Shown here in pieces: positions 34,336 to 43,523 of a stretch of DNA of 64,000 nt. The notes below the pieces were generated by a model. It did no database searches. It was not told where the DNA came from and saw only the letters and a program-made list of their open reading frames with translations. The position numbers and the translations under genes are program-made. The DNA is from PXAP01 sp964421595. GTDB taxonomy: Bacteria > Bacteroidota > Bacteroidia > Bacteroidales > PUMT01. Within the stretch, counting starts at the first letter, position 1. The number at the start of each line of letters is the position of its first letter. The DNA lies in contig CAYQXY010000018.1 in assembly GCA_964421595.1 (NCBI GenBank), positions 24,748-88,747 of the forward strand. Reading direction: 5' to 3'.

Positions 34336-35643
34336 ATGTTTCTTGCCAGTACAGATATTGTATTCTATCCGTTTAATTTAACAATCGGGATAGGTTTATC
34401 AGGACTGGTTATTCTGCTGATAGCCTCGGCCCTGATTTCAGGTTCTGAGGTTGCATTTTTTTCATTATCGCCTATTGACCTGAACCATATCGGCAAAGAC
34501 AATACCAGGTCCAGCATAATTGTAAACAAGCTGCTTGAAAATCAGGAGCGGCTTCTTGCCACTATCCTTGTTGCAAACAACTTTATAAATGTCGCCATCA
34601 TTATCCTGTCGACTATAATTGCCACCCTTCTTGTTGACTTCTCTTCAGCACCTGCCATTGGTTTCTTTTTCCAGGTTGTTGTGATCACTTTTCTGCTTCT
34701 GCTGTTTGGGGAAATCCTTCCCAAGCTTTATGCAAATCATAAACCAATGAAGTTTTCCCTGATGATGGCCTATCCGCTGCTTACCCTTCAAAAGGTGTTG
34801 CAACCGGTTTCCTGGTTACTGATTGTTTCGGGATCGCTGGTTTACAGTAAAGCTAATCATAAAAAAGAGAACATTTCCATTAATGACCTCTCGCAAGCTC
34901 TTGATATTGCGGCTCCTTCACTGAATGAAGACAAAATGATACTGAAGGGCATTGTAGATTTCGGCAACACTGATGTAACTGAAATTATGAAGCCACGCAT
35001 GGATGTTATTGCTGTTAATATATCCACTGGCTTAAACACATTGATTTCTATAATCATTGAATCCGGCTATTCAAGAATACCTGTATATGTAGAGACATTT
35101 GATAATGTAAAGGGCATATTGTATGTCAAAGATCTGTTGCCTCATCATCAAAAGGGAGATTCATTCAGGTGGCAGACCCTGATCAGGCCACCTTATTTTG
35201 TTCCGGAAACAAAGAAGATAAACTTTCTGTTAAAGGAGTTTCAGACCCAGAAGATCCATATGGCTGTTGTCGTTGACGAGTATGGGGGAACTACCGGAAT
35301 TGTTACTATGGAAGATATTCTTGAGGAAATTGTAGGAGATATAAGTGACGAGTTTGATCTTGAAGAGTTGTATTTTTCCAAACTGGACGACAGGAATTAT
35401 ATTTTTGAAGGTAAAACCCCGCTGAATGACTTCTATAAGATTCTTAACCTGAGCCATGATGTATTTGATGAAATAAAAGGCGATGCAGACACCCTGGCTG
35501 GACTGATACTTGAGTATGAAGGAGAGATTCCTGAAAAGAACAAGAAAATATTTTACAACCAATTTGAGTTTAAAATAGAATCGGCCGATAACCGCCGCAT
35601 TAAACAGATCAGGGTTTGCATCAATAAAAAAAATCAGGCATAA
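34336..35643 (+). CDS. gldE: GldE, CorC/HlyC-type CBS membrane protein
   Basis: Gliding-motility-associated member of the hemolysin C/CorC family. From the ATG at 34336 it has 435 residues (a TTG at 34312 would add eight). A DUF21 membrane domain (about 10-190, several helices beginning IGIGLSGLVILLIASALISG) is followed by a CBS pair (about 205-330, with TEIMKPRMDVIAV and VVDEYGGTTGIVTMEDILEE) and a CorC-type C-terminal domain (about 345-430). In Flavobacterium, GldE works with GldD and is tied to type IX secretion and lipoprotein function. The stop is 4 bp from the gldD start. Confidence 0.9.
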   Translation: MFLASTDIVFYPFNLTIGIGLSGLVILLIASALISGSEVAFFSLSPIDLNHIGKDNTRSSIIVNKLLENQERLLATILVANNFINVAIIILSTIIATLLVDFSSAPAIGFFFQVVVITFLLLLFGEILPKLYANHKPMKFSLMMAYPLLTLQKVLQPVSWLLIVSGSLVYSKANHKKENISINDLSQALDIAAPSLNEDKMILKGIVDFGNTDVTEIMKPRMDVIAVNISTGLNTLISIIIESGYSRIPVYVETFDNVKGILYVKDLLPHHQKGDSFRWQTLIRPPYFVPETKKINFLLKEFQTQKIHMAVVVDEYGGTTGIVTMEDILEEIVGDISDEFDLEELYFSKLDDRNYIFEGKTPLNDFYKILNLSHDVFDEIKGDADTLAGLILEYEGEIPEKNKKIFYNQFEFKIESADNRRIKQIRVCINKKNQA

Positions 35644-35647
35644 ATTC

Positions 35648-36229
35648 TTGGAAATGGGGCGTATAATTATTTTTTCAGTTATTGTTGTATTAATGTTTGT
35701 TGTATCGTGTTCGGGCGGCGATTATAATCCAAAACCAAGAGGTTACTTCAGGATTGATTTCCCCGAAAGGGAATATAAAAAGTATGAAGGAAATTGTCCC
35801 TATATCTTCATGTATCCGGGGTATGCCAACATAAGCGACGATGATAGCCGAATTGCAGAACCGTGCTGGATAAACATTGATTTTCCTGAATTCAGGGGGC
35901 GGTTGCATATTAGTTACAAAAGTGTTGAGGACGATCTGGTCGATTTAATGGAGGATTCGAGAAAACTTGCTTTCAGGCATAGTGTCAAGGCAGATGCTAT
36001 TGAAGAAAGACTGTTTATCAATGAAAAGGATAAGGTCTACGGGGTGATGTTTGATATCAGTGGCAATTCCGCCTCTGCCATCCAATTCTTCCTTACCGAC
36101 AGTACCGACCACTTCTTCAGGGGGGCTCTTTATTTCAACGTGCATCCCAATAAAGACTCACTTGCACCGGTTATAGATTATTTCAGGGAAGATATACTGT
36201 ATCTTATCGAAACTTTTGCCTGGAACTAA
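35648..36229 (+). CDS. gldD: GldD, gliding-motility/type IX secretion lipoprotein
   Basis: A 193-residue lipoprotein: hydrophobic signal with lipobox VVSC (Cys about 21), then the conserved GldD start PKPRGYFRIDFPEREY, followed by CPYIFMYPGYANI and EPCWINIDFPEFRG. Essential for gliding in Flavobacterium johnsoniae; also present in non-gliding species with type IX secretion. Follows gldE directly, and the PorP/SprF gene at 54 kb supports the presence of that secretion system. Confidence 0.93.
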   Translation: MEMGRIIIFSVIVVLMFVVSCSGGDYNPKPRGYFRIDFPEREYKKYEGNCPYIFMYPGYANISDDDSRIAEPCWINIDFPEFRGRLHISYKSVEDDLVDLMEDSRKLAFRHSVKADAIEERLFINEKDKVYGVMFDISGNSASAIQFFLTDSTDHFFRGALYFNVHPNKDSLAPVIDYFREDILYLIETFAWN

Positions 36230-36279
36230 ATGATTTCTGATCTTTGTACTTATCAACGGATTAATTATAATTGCCGGGT

Positions 36280-36912
36280 ATGGCTTTAGTGATGAAAAAA
36301 TATGTGCAGGACGATTGTCTTCTCGGAATATGGGAGATATCTGAAGATTTTTTTCATCTGTACGATATGCTTGAACTTACTTCCGGTGAGATAGAGACCC
36401 TTAACAGTTTTAAAAGTTATGACAGGAAGCTTGAATGGCTAAGTGTTAGAGTTTTGCTTGCAGAGATGACCGGTCCCGAAATTAAGATATTCTATAATGG
36501 TAACAGGAAGCCATTCCTTACAGACCAAAGCTATCATATCAGCATTTCACATTCAAATAAACTTACATCAATCATCCTTAGTAAAAAGCACAGGGTTGGG
36601 CTGGATCTTGAGTTTATTTCGAATAAAATTTCATCTCTGGCTGGAAAGTTCCTCACACCTGCCGAGGAAGATGCGATAGTCAGGACATGCCATCGATACC
36701 AGGTTTATATATACTGGTGCGCAAAGGAAACTTTATACAAGATATGTGACAAACAGAATATAAATTTTCGTGAAGACATTATAATCAATCCATTTGTTCC
36801 TTCAAAACAGGGAGTCCTCAGTGGAAGGGTGCATACAAATGCAATAGAGGAAGATTTTGTGATGAACTATTTCAAATATCAGAATTATACAATAGTCTGG
36901 TGTTGCAAGTGA
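36280..36912 (+). CDS. 4'-phosphopantetheinyl transferase (Sfp-type)
   Basis: Transfers phosphopantetheine from CoA to carrier proteins. About 210 residues; the start is uncertain (ATG at 36280 or 36292, TTG at 36271). The two metal/CoA-binding signatures are visible: VGLDLEFISNK (G-x-D) and WCAKETLYKI (W-x-x-K-E), with FLTPAEE between. In Bacteroidota this gene commonly follows gldD and is thought to modify the fatty-acid or polyketide carrier protein. Confidence 0.9.
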   Translation: MALVMKKYVQDDCLLGIWEISEDFFHLYDMLELTSGEIETLNSFKSYDRKLEWLSVRVLLAEMTGPEIKIFYNGNRKPFLTDQSYHISISHSNKLTSIILSKKHRVGLDLEFISNKISSLAGKFLTPAEEDAIVRTCHRYQVYIYWCAKETLYKICDKQNINFREDIIINPFVPSKQGVLSGRVHTNAIEEDFVMNYFKYQNYTIVWCCK

Positions 36913-36919
36913 TTTTTAT

Positions 36920-37642
36920 ATGATCTATAAATCTATCGTTGGTGCCTCAGGCAAAATCAAGAAACTTGCCCTGTTGATCGATCCGGATGTGACGGGGCCG
37001 GAAATGCTCGGTGTGCTGCTGAAGAATGCTGAGAAAGCCGGTGTATCAATGATACTGGCTGGTGGCAGCCTTGTAAGCCGACCAATTGATCCGCTTATAA
37101 GAAAAATCAAAGAGATTTCGTCAATCCCTGTCCTTCTTTTTCCCGGAAATCCAAGTCAATTGAGCAATTCGGCCGACGGATTGTTGCTTTTATCGCTGAT
37201 ATCAGGCAGAAACCCCGAATTTCTAATCGGCAATCATGTTGTAGCTGCACACTTTTTAAAGAACAGTTCACTGGAGATCATACCTACAGGGTACATGCTT
37301 ATTGAGAACGGGAGTACAAGCTCAGCTGAGTATATCAGCAATACCAGGCCATTACCCCGAAATAAGCCTGATCTGGCTGTATGTACTGCGATTGCAGGAG
37401 AAATGCTCGGGCTGAAACTAATTTACATGGAAGGTGGAAGTGGAGCAAAATGCCTGATCCCGCCTGACATAATTTCTGCTGTCAAAAAAAATACCGGAAT
37501 ACCTTTGCTTGTAGGTGGAGGAATTCAGTCTGCAGATGACCTGAAAATGGTTTTTGATTCAGGAGCTGACATTGCTGTTGTTGGAACCGCTGTAGAGCAG
37601 AACCCTGAAATTCTTAGTGAATTTGCTTCAATGCTGAAGTGA
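36920..37642 (+). CDS. Geranylgeranylglyceryl phosphate synthase-like (PcrB/GGGPS)
   Basis: TIM-barrel prenyltransferase joining sn-glycerol 1-phosphate with a long-chain prenyl diphosphate, the first ether-lipid step known mainly from Archaea. 240 residues, with LALLIDPDVTGPEMLG, VSMILAGGSLVS, IPTGYMLIENGSTSSAEYI, LIYMEGGSGA and PLLVGGGIQSADDLK. Homologues with this activity are documented in some Bacteroidota, but the lipid role there is unclear. It begins 7 bp after the PPTase stop, so it is in the gldED operon. Confidence 0.88.
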   Translation: MIYKSIVGASGKIKKLALLIDPDVTGPEMLGVLLKNAEKAGVSMILAGGSLVSRPIDPLIRKIKEISSIPVLLFPGNPSQLSNSADGLLLLSLISGRNPEFLIGNHVVAAHFLKNSSLEIIPTGYMLIENGSTSSAEYISNTRPLPRNKPDLAVCTAIAGEMLGLKLIYMEGGSGAKCLIPPDIISAVKKNTGIPLLVGGGIQSADDLKMVFDSGADIAVVGTAVEQNPEILSEFASMLK

Positions 37643-37717
37643 AATTAAGGCTAACCTTCCTGCCAGGTACCATAAAATCATTACTACAACAGAAGAAGTT
37701 TTTTTAAATATAATATA

Positions 37718-37748
37718 AAGCCACCCTGCAATCGCAGAATGGCTCTTT
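37718..37748 (+). terminator. Hairpin terminator between convergent genes
   Basis: AAAGCCA (37718-37724, interrupted by CCC) pairs with TGGCTCTTT (37740-37748), with an inner CTGC/GCAG stem closing a four-base loop. It lies between the GGGPS gene and the convergent TPR gene and may act both ways. The stem has mismatches. Confidence 0.5.
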
Positions 37749-37768
37749 GTAAAGTCCGCCGACACCGA

Positions 37769-38752
37769 TTACTGGCATTTCAGAACATGCTCAATCTGGT
37801 ATTGCGCTGATGCTTCATATTGTCCGAATGACGCATTTTTATATGATGCACATGCCTGGCTGGTGTTCCCAAGGCCTTCATATGCTTTTGCAAGTTCAAA
37901 GTGAACTTTGGCAGTTTCTTCCCTGCTTCCGTTTAATAGCTCAAGTGCTTTCTGTGAGTTTTTCACAGCGTCCTGGAAGCGTGATTGCTCGTTCTGGATC
38001 GATGCCAGAAGAAAATAGCTTTCTGCAAAAGACTGATCATATGAAAATGAATGATTAATCATTTCAGCGGCCTGGGTTAAATTGTTTTCACTTTTGGCCT
38101 TTACCGACCGAACAAGGAAATAGTCGCGGGCAGTTGATTCTGCTGTTTGAATAATCTGCTCTTCATTTGTCGTCAGGCCTGTCTCTATGGCCATGTCGAC
38201 CGATTCTTTAAATGAATCAGTATCTTCAAGTCTCCTGTACACCAGTGCCTTTCCTAAATGAGACCTTGCATGCTGAGGATTTATTGCCAGAGCCTTATCA
38301 TATAATTCAAGGGCCTTGTCGTTATTGTTCTCACGGAAGACACTATTTGCCTGAATTGCATATAGCTGGTGCAGCAAGGTTTCAGAACGGGTTTTGGAGT
38401 TCGCGTCGTTAAATTTTTCTGAAACTTCAACAGCCTCAACGAATGCGACAATAGCCTGATCTATATTCCTTTCACGATAAAGGTTGACCCCCTTTTGATA
38501 ATAGAGTCCGGGGATCTGGTTTTCAGCCTGAATTTTAACTTCTTCTCCTTCTTCCCCGAGGGCTGAGGCAATTTCATAGCTCTTTTCAATACTTGCAATA
38601 GCTGCGCTGATATCGCTCTCAATTAAATCCAGACCTGAATTATATGCATTAACTGCATCCTGAAAGGTTTGTCCCTGTACCTGTAATCCAATTACCGCCA
38701 GACCGGCAATTAAAAGGAGATTTTGTAGCATTTTGATTTTCATGAGAATCAT
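37769..38752 (-). CDS. Exported TPR-repeat protein
   Basis: A 327-residue protein with a signal peptide (about 1-27, cleavage near VQGQ) and at least five tetratricopeptide repeats. Recognisable helices include AIVAFVEAVEVSEKFNDANS, ALELYDKALAINPQHARSHL, ESYFLLASIQNEQSRFQDAV and AKVHFELAKAYEGLGNTSQA. TPR arrays form protein-binding surfaces; the partner is unknown. No enzyme domain is visible. Four cysteines or fewer and no lipobox, so probably a soluble periplasmic protein. Confidence 0.8.
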   Translation of the reverse strand: MILMKIKMLQNLLLIAGLAVIGLQVQGQTFQDAVNAYNSGLDLIESDISAAIASIEKSYEIASALGEEGEEVKIQAENQIPGLYYQKGVNLYRERNIDQAIVAFVEAVEVSEKFNDANSKTRSETLLHQLYAIQANSVFRENNNDKALELYDKALAINPQHARSHLGKALVYRRLEDTDSFKESVDMAIETGLTTNEEQIIQTAESTARDYFLVRSVKAKSENNLTQAAEMINHSFSYDQSFAESYFLLASIQNEQSRFQDAVKNSQKALELLNGSREETAKVHFELAKAYEGLGNTSQACASYKNASFGQYEASAQYQIEHVLKCQ

Positions 38753-38888
38753 TTTAGTTAATAGATTTAGTCATTTGTTAATACAATGTTGTGACCACAA
38801 TTCATCGGTCGCCTGAATTTGTATACCTATTAAAGGTTTCCGTGAAAGTTATACACAACTACTTAATACCTGGTTTTGTTAGAACGCG

Positions 38889-38908
38889 CTAAAAATAGTG
38901 ATTTTTAG
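38889..38908 (-). terminator. Weak AT-rich hairpin after the Usp gene
   Basis: CTAAAAAT (38889-38896) with ATTTTTAG (38901-38908), four-base loop, 20 bp past the Usp stop. The stem is A-T only apart from one pair and has no long T run beyond it, so terminator strength is uncertain. Confidence 0.3.
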
Positions 38909-38927
38909 TTTGTAAATGCAAAAAACA

Positions 38928-39821
38928 TTAGTTAAACACAAAAACAGGTCGTTTTGTTTGAAATAGCAATTTCTTTGCCAAACTTGGATTTAATATGCGG
39001 TAAAAAAAATTTCTTTTTCGGTGGGTTAACGCAATCAGGTCAATATCAGTACTTTCTACAAACCTGTCAAGGCCATCAAGGATGTCATTGCTTTTAATTA
39101 CATGACATTCCAGTAATATTTTATTATATTTTTTTTGAAGATTTTTTTTGATGTCTTCCATTTTTTCAATGTTTTCAGGATCGTTTTTCCCCGTGTTGAA
39201 ATGTACACAATCAATCCTTATCATATATCCGGAAAGCACCTCTATCAGGCTTTGCAAAGCTTTGTAGTCTGAATCATCAAAATTTGTAATATAAAGTACC
39301 TTCATCAACTCCTCCTCTTTGAGTCTGGCATCCCGCGTAACAAGCAGAACCGGTATGCCTTCACTGTCAATTACTTTTGTGGCAACCGAGCCCAGAACTT
39401 CATTTGCCTGTTCTCCGTGGCCTCTGGTACCGATGATTATTATGCCTGGCTGAAAAGTTTTAATTACATTACTTATTTCTTCTCCAGGCTGTCCTGCGAC
39501 AGTTTCATCATTTATTTTAACATTTTTCAGATTTCTTAATGCTGCGTATCGTTCAAGCTGTTTTATAAAACGCTTCATTTCATTTCGGGCATTGCTTTCC
39601 AGTTCCCTGAAGACTTCGGCCATATTGGACTGGTACGTGTATGTGTCCGGGAACGTCATTGCATCTATCATAGGGTTGAAAAACGCATGAAAAAGCCTTA
39701 TTTCAGAACCGGTTCTCGCAGCAAGGTGTAAAGCGAAATAACAGGCATTGAGTGAATAGTCGGAGAAATCTATAGGAACGAGAATTCGTTCTAATGTCAT
39801 ATTAACGTTATCAGTTGTCAT
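38928..39821 (-). CDS. Universal stress protein, two tandem Usp domains
   Basis: A 297-residue cytoplasmic protein with two UspA folds. The first (about 8-155) starts ERILVPIDFSDYSLNACYFA and ends with the nucleotide-loop motif IIIGTRGHGEQANEVLGSVATK (G-x2-G-x9-G-S type). The second (about 165-297) starts VLYITNFDDSD and has lost that glycine loop (LIALTHRKRNFFYRI), so only the first domain should bind ATP. It diverges from the large two-gene operon at 40 kb across a 192-bp region, suggesting a shared stress response. Confidence 0.9.
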   Translation of the reverse strand: MTTDNVNMTLERILVPIDFSDYSLNACYFALHLAARTGSEIRLFHAFFNPMIDAMTFPDTYTYQSNMAEVFRELESNARNEMKRFIKQLERYAALRNLKNVKINDETVAGQPGEEISNVIKTFQPGIIIIGTRGHGEQANEVLGSVATKVIDSEGIPVLLVTRDARLKEEELMKVLYITNFDDSDYKALQSLIEVLSGYMIRIDCVHFNTGKNDPENIEKMEDIKKNLQKKYNKILLECHVIKSNDILDGLDRFVESTDIDLIALTHRKRNFFYRILNPSLAKKLLFQTKRPVFVFN

Positions 39822-40013
39822 ATAATCAATTTTTAATAAGTTCCGTTAAGGTTTCCCTGTTATCGGAAACGAATGCAATATTGCCGAAAAGATAGCTAAA
39901 AGTTAAGTTAATGTCAATACCATGGTTATTTTGTAGTTAGTGAATATTTAAGTAATTTTTAGCCTTTTAAAATCTTTGAATATGTATGTCAGAGATTTGT
40001 AAATCAGCGACAA

Positions 40014-43000
40014 ATGGATAAGGATAATGTGAACAACCCCACTGATGTCAGATTATTGCTGGAAGACAGGAATGAGAGGTTGAAGGAACTGGCCTGTATA
40101 AACCAGACTACGGCAATTCTAAAGCAGGGTAAACCTGTTGAGGAATCTTTACATCAGATTGTCCTGATCCTTCCGGATGCGTGGCAATATCCTGAGTTTA
40201 CCGTTTCCCGTATCCGTTTCGAGGATAAGGAGTATAAAAGTCCGGGATTCCGGAAAACACGCTGGGGTCAAAGCCAGAAATTTGAGACAATTGATGGCCA
40301 TGAAGGTATTGTTGAGGTTTTTTACACAAAAGAGTTTGCCGAAATTGATGAGGGGCCTTTTCTAAAAGAAGAAAGGCACCTGATAGATAATATCTGCAGC
40401 CTGATCCTTGGCTACATAAACGGTTATAAAGCACGGTCTATACTTTTCAGGGCAAGGAAGAAAGAGAGCATGGAGAAAGGTCAGGAAAGCCCGGGAGATA
40501 CACCTATGAGCAGCCGTCAGCTGCTACAGCGTTTTTTGAATAAACATAATTCAGAGCGCGACCTTTTTCATGACCTCATGCCTTTCAAAGTCAAGGAGAT
40601 TCTTCTTGTAGCCACACTTTATGATGCATACAGCATAGAAAAGGAAGGCCGGTTTTCCGATCACATGCTGGGCCAGTATCATCAGTTGAATCTATCGTCA
40701 CTTCCGCGTGTCACCGGTGTGTCAAAACATGAGGAAGCTCTTGCCGAGATAAGGTATAAACATTATGATATGGTTATCATAATGATTGGAGTTGACAAGC
40801 AGATGCCTCTGTTATTAAGCAGTGAGCTTAAACGTGAATATCCCTATATTCCTGTTTTCCTTCTGTTAAACAACAATAATGATGTTGAGCTGTATGAGAA
40901 AGCCGAAAACAGGTCAGGATTTGCAAACCGCATTTTTGTATGGAACGGCGATTCAAAGATGTTTTTCGCAATGGTTAAATTGCTTGAAGATCAAGTGAAT
41001 GTAGAAAATGATACATCGCTTGGTTTCACAAAAATCATTTTGCTTGTTGAAGACTCACCGAAATATTATTCCAGGTACCTGCCGATGATCTATTCTGTAG
41101 TTCTTGAACAGACAAAGCACCTGATTGAAGATGTAAACACTGATGAGTTGTACAAGGTCCTTAAACTGCGCGGACGGCCTAAGATTCTGCTTGCATCAAC
41201 ATATGAAGAAGCGGTTGATATATTTGACCGTTACCGGGAGTATGTATTGTGTGTTATCTCAGATGTGAGTTTTCCCCGGGAAGGGGAAGCAGATCCTTAT
41301 GCCGGGGTCAGGCTTATCAAGTATGTAAAAAGCCACATTGATAATCTGCCTATCATGCTGCAATCGGCCGATGCAGCAAACCAGAGAATAGCCCATGAAC
41401 TCAAATGCACATTTATCAATAAGAACTCAGAGACTCTTTTACAGGATCTGAAAAGCTTTATAACCTATTTTCTCGGATTTGGCCATTTTGTCTATCGTGA
41501 TACTGAAGGCCGGCAGATTGCCGTAGCAAAGTCAATGAGGGAATTTGAATCATATCTTAAAACTGTTCCTGAAGAATCTCTTGTCTACCACGCAGTGAAA
41601 AACCATTTTTCCCTCTGGCTCATGGCAAGGGGTGAAATTAAGATTGCCAGAATTATTAATCCACTCAAAATAAGCGATTTTAATAGTCCTCGCGATATGC
41701 GTGATTTCCTGGTTAACATTATAAGGACACACAGGAATGAACAGGATAAGGGAAAAATTGTAAACTTTGAAGAGTCAGCCATCCTTGAAGAATCAAATAT
41801 AGTCTCTTTTGCATCCGGTTCACTTGGAGGGAAGGGGCGCGGACTGGCTTTTATAAATTCACTGATTTACAACTTCAAGTTTTCAGAACTAATTAGCGGG
41901 ATTAATATCAGGACGCCGATAACGGGGATCATAGGCACTGAGGAATTTGATATATTCTTGGAAATAAATAAGTTATATGACAGGATCTATCATGAACAAA
42001 GATATGACAAGATAAAAAAAATGTTTCTGGAGGGTAAACTCAGCTACAATCTGGAAAAGAAACTTAAAATATTTCTCAAACTTGTAAATCGTCCTGTTGC
42101 CATAAGGTCATCAAGCCTCTTCGAAGATTCCATGGTTCAGCCTTTTTCAGGTATATTCGAAACATACCTGCTTCCAAATAACCATAAGGATTTCGACGTA
42201 AGGCTTCAGCAGACCATGAATGCAATTAAGCTGGTGTTTGCATCAATATTCTCAGATGGAGCAAAAACTTATTTTGAATCCATCAATCACAAAATTGAGG
42301 AGGAGAAAATGGCAATTGTACTTCAGGAGGTTGTAGGAAACCAGTACGGTAATTATTATTATCCGCATATCAGCGGGACAGCGCAATCTCACAATTATTA
42401 TCCGGTAGCACATATGAAACCTGAGGAGGGTTTTTCAGTAATTGCCGCAGGGCTTGGACAATATGTGGTCCAGGGGGAAAGGGCCTGGAGGTTTTCACCG
42501 GCTTATCCCGGACTGGATATTAGTTCTGCAAAAGACTCCTTTAAAAACTCACAGGTGCAGTTTTATGCAGTTAACCTTGGGAAACCGGATGTAAACCTCA
42601 TGGAAGGAGAAGATGCAGGACTGATAAAACTTGAAATTGCAGAAGCAGAAAGACATGGTACTTTAAAGCACTGTGCTTCAGTGTATGATGCAGAGAATGA
42701 CAGGATTGTGCCCGGTATTGAAAATCCGGGCCCAAGGGTTGTTAATTTTGCAAACATCCTTAAATATGAATATATACCTTTAGCACGGGCGCTGAGTATT
42801 ACTCTTGATGTAGTAAGGGAGGCACTCGGATGCCCTGTAGAAATTGAATTCGCAATAGATTTAAGCCAGGATGAAAATAGCCTTCCGTCATTTTATCTTC
42901 TTCAGATAAAGCCACTTTTCGGAAATGCAAGCGATTATTCCATTGATCATGATCAGATAAATAAAGATGAGATCCTGCTTAAATCCGGAAGAAGCATGGG

Positions 43001-43475
43001 AAACGGAAAAGTTGATTACCTGAGTGATATTATTTACGTAAAGACAGAAGATTTTGACCGGCTGAGGACAAAAGAGATGGCTATCGAAATTGAAGAGATA
43101 AATGCCAGGATGCAGGCAGGCAAAAAAAAGTATATATTAATCGGACCCGGAAGGTGGGGTACCAGGGACCGTTTTATCGGGATTCCGGTAACCTGGCCGC
43201 AGATTTCGAATGCTGCAGTAATAGTGGAGATGAGTATCGAAGGTTTCCCTCTTGATGCGTCCCTGGGTTCACATTTCTTTCATAACCTGACATCAATGAA
43301 TGTTGGTTATTTTTCCGTTAACCATACAAATCCCGGCGATTTTATCAGGATGGATATGCTTTCAGGCGGTGAAGTGGAAGAAGAAACCAGGTTTTTCAGG
43401 CACGTCCGTTACAAGGAACCACTTGAAGTACTTATGGATGGGAAGCAGGGGATTGCTTTAATACTTAAGAAATAA
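40014..43475 (+). CDS. Giant receiver / PPDK-type ATP-binding domain protein, paralogue 1
   Basis: A 1153-residue cytoplasmic protein of unknown function. Domains by eye: a GAF-like N-terminus (about 1-150), a receiver-shaped domain without an acceptor Asp (about 195-320), and a second receiver (about 340-490) with an insert after strand 1. That receiver keeps the acidic residues (IILLVEDSPKYY), the acceptor Asp (VISDVSF) and the Lys (INKNS). The PEP-synthase/PPDK N-terminal nucleotide-binding domain follows (about 600-960, GSLGGKGRGLAF, PVAIRSSSLFEDS, LLQIKPLF), then a C-terminal domain with LIGPGRWGTRDRFIGIPV. The phosphohistidine swivel domain and the PEP/pyruvate barrel of real PEP synthase are missing. 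The next gene, 48 bp on, is a shorter paralogue. Confidence 0.8.
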   Translation: MDKDNVNNPTDVRLLLEDRNERLKELACINQTTAILKQGKPVEESLHQIVLILPDAWQYPEFTVSRIRFEDKEYKSPGFRKTRWGQSQKFETIDGHEGIVEVFYTKEFAEIDEGPFLKEERHLIDNICSLILGYINGYKARSILFRARKKESMEKGQESPGDTPMSSRQLLQRFLNKHNSERDLFHDLMPFKVKEILLVATLYDAYSIEKEGRFSDHMLGQYHQLNLSSLPRVTGVSKHEEALAEIRYKHYDMVIIMIGVDKQMPLLLSSELKREYPYIPVFLLLNNNNDVELYEKAENRSGFANRIFVWNGDSKMFFAMVKLLEDQVNVENDTSLGFTKIILLVEDSPKYYSRYLPMIYSVVLEQTKHLIEDVNTDELYKVLKLRGRPKILLASTYEEAVDIFDRYREYVLCVISDVSFPREGEADPYAGVRLIKYVKSHIDNLPIMLQSADAANQRIAHELKCTFINKNSETLLQDLKSFITYFLGFGHFVYRDTEGRQIAVAKSMREFESYLKTVPEESLVYHAVKNHFSLWLMARGEIKIARIINPLKISDFNSPRDMRDFLVNIIRTHRNEQDKGKIVNFEESAILEESNIVSFASGSLGGKGRGLAFINSLIYNFKFSELISGINIRTPITGIIGTEEFDIFLEINKLYDRIYHEQRYDKIKKMFLEGKLSYNLEKKLKIFLKLVNRPVAIRSSSLFEDSMVQPFSGIFETYLLPNNHKDFDVRLQQTMNAIKLVFASIFSDGAKTYFESINHKIEEEKMAIVLQEVVGNQYGNYYYPHISGTAQSHNYYPVAHMKPEEGFSVIAAGLGQYVVQGERAWRFSPAYPGLDISSAKDSFKNSQVQFYAVNLGKPDVNLMEGEDAGLIKLEIAEAERHGTLKHCASVYDAENDRIVPGIENPGPRVVNFANILKYEYIPLARALSITLDVVREALGCPVEIEFAIDLSQDENSLPSFYLLQIKPLFGNASDYSIDHDQINKDEILLKSGRSMGNGKVDYLSDIIYVKTEDFDRLRTKEMAIEIEEINARMQAGKKKYILIGPGRWGTRDRFIGIPVTWPQISNAAVIVEMSIEGFPLDASLGSHFFHNLTSMNVGYFSVNHTNPGDFIRMDMLSGGEVEEETRFFRHVRYKEPLEVLMDGKQGIALILKK

Positions 43476-43523
43476 AGGAAACATCAGGTTGAATGCAGGT
43501 TTTTAAAAAAAAAATACAGGAAT

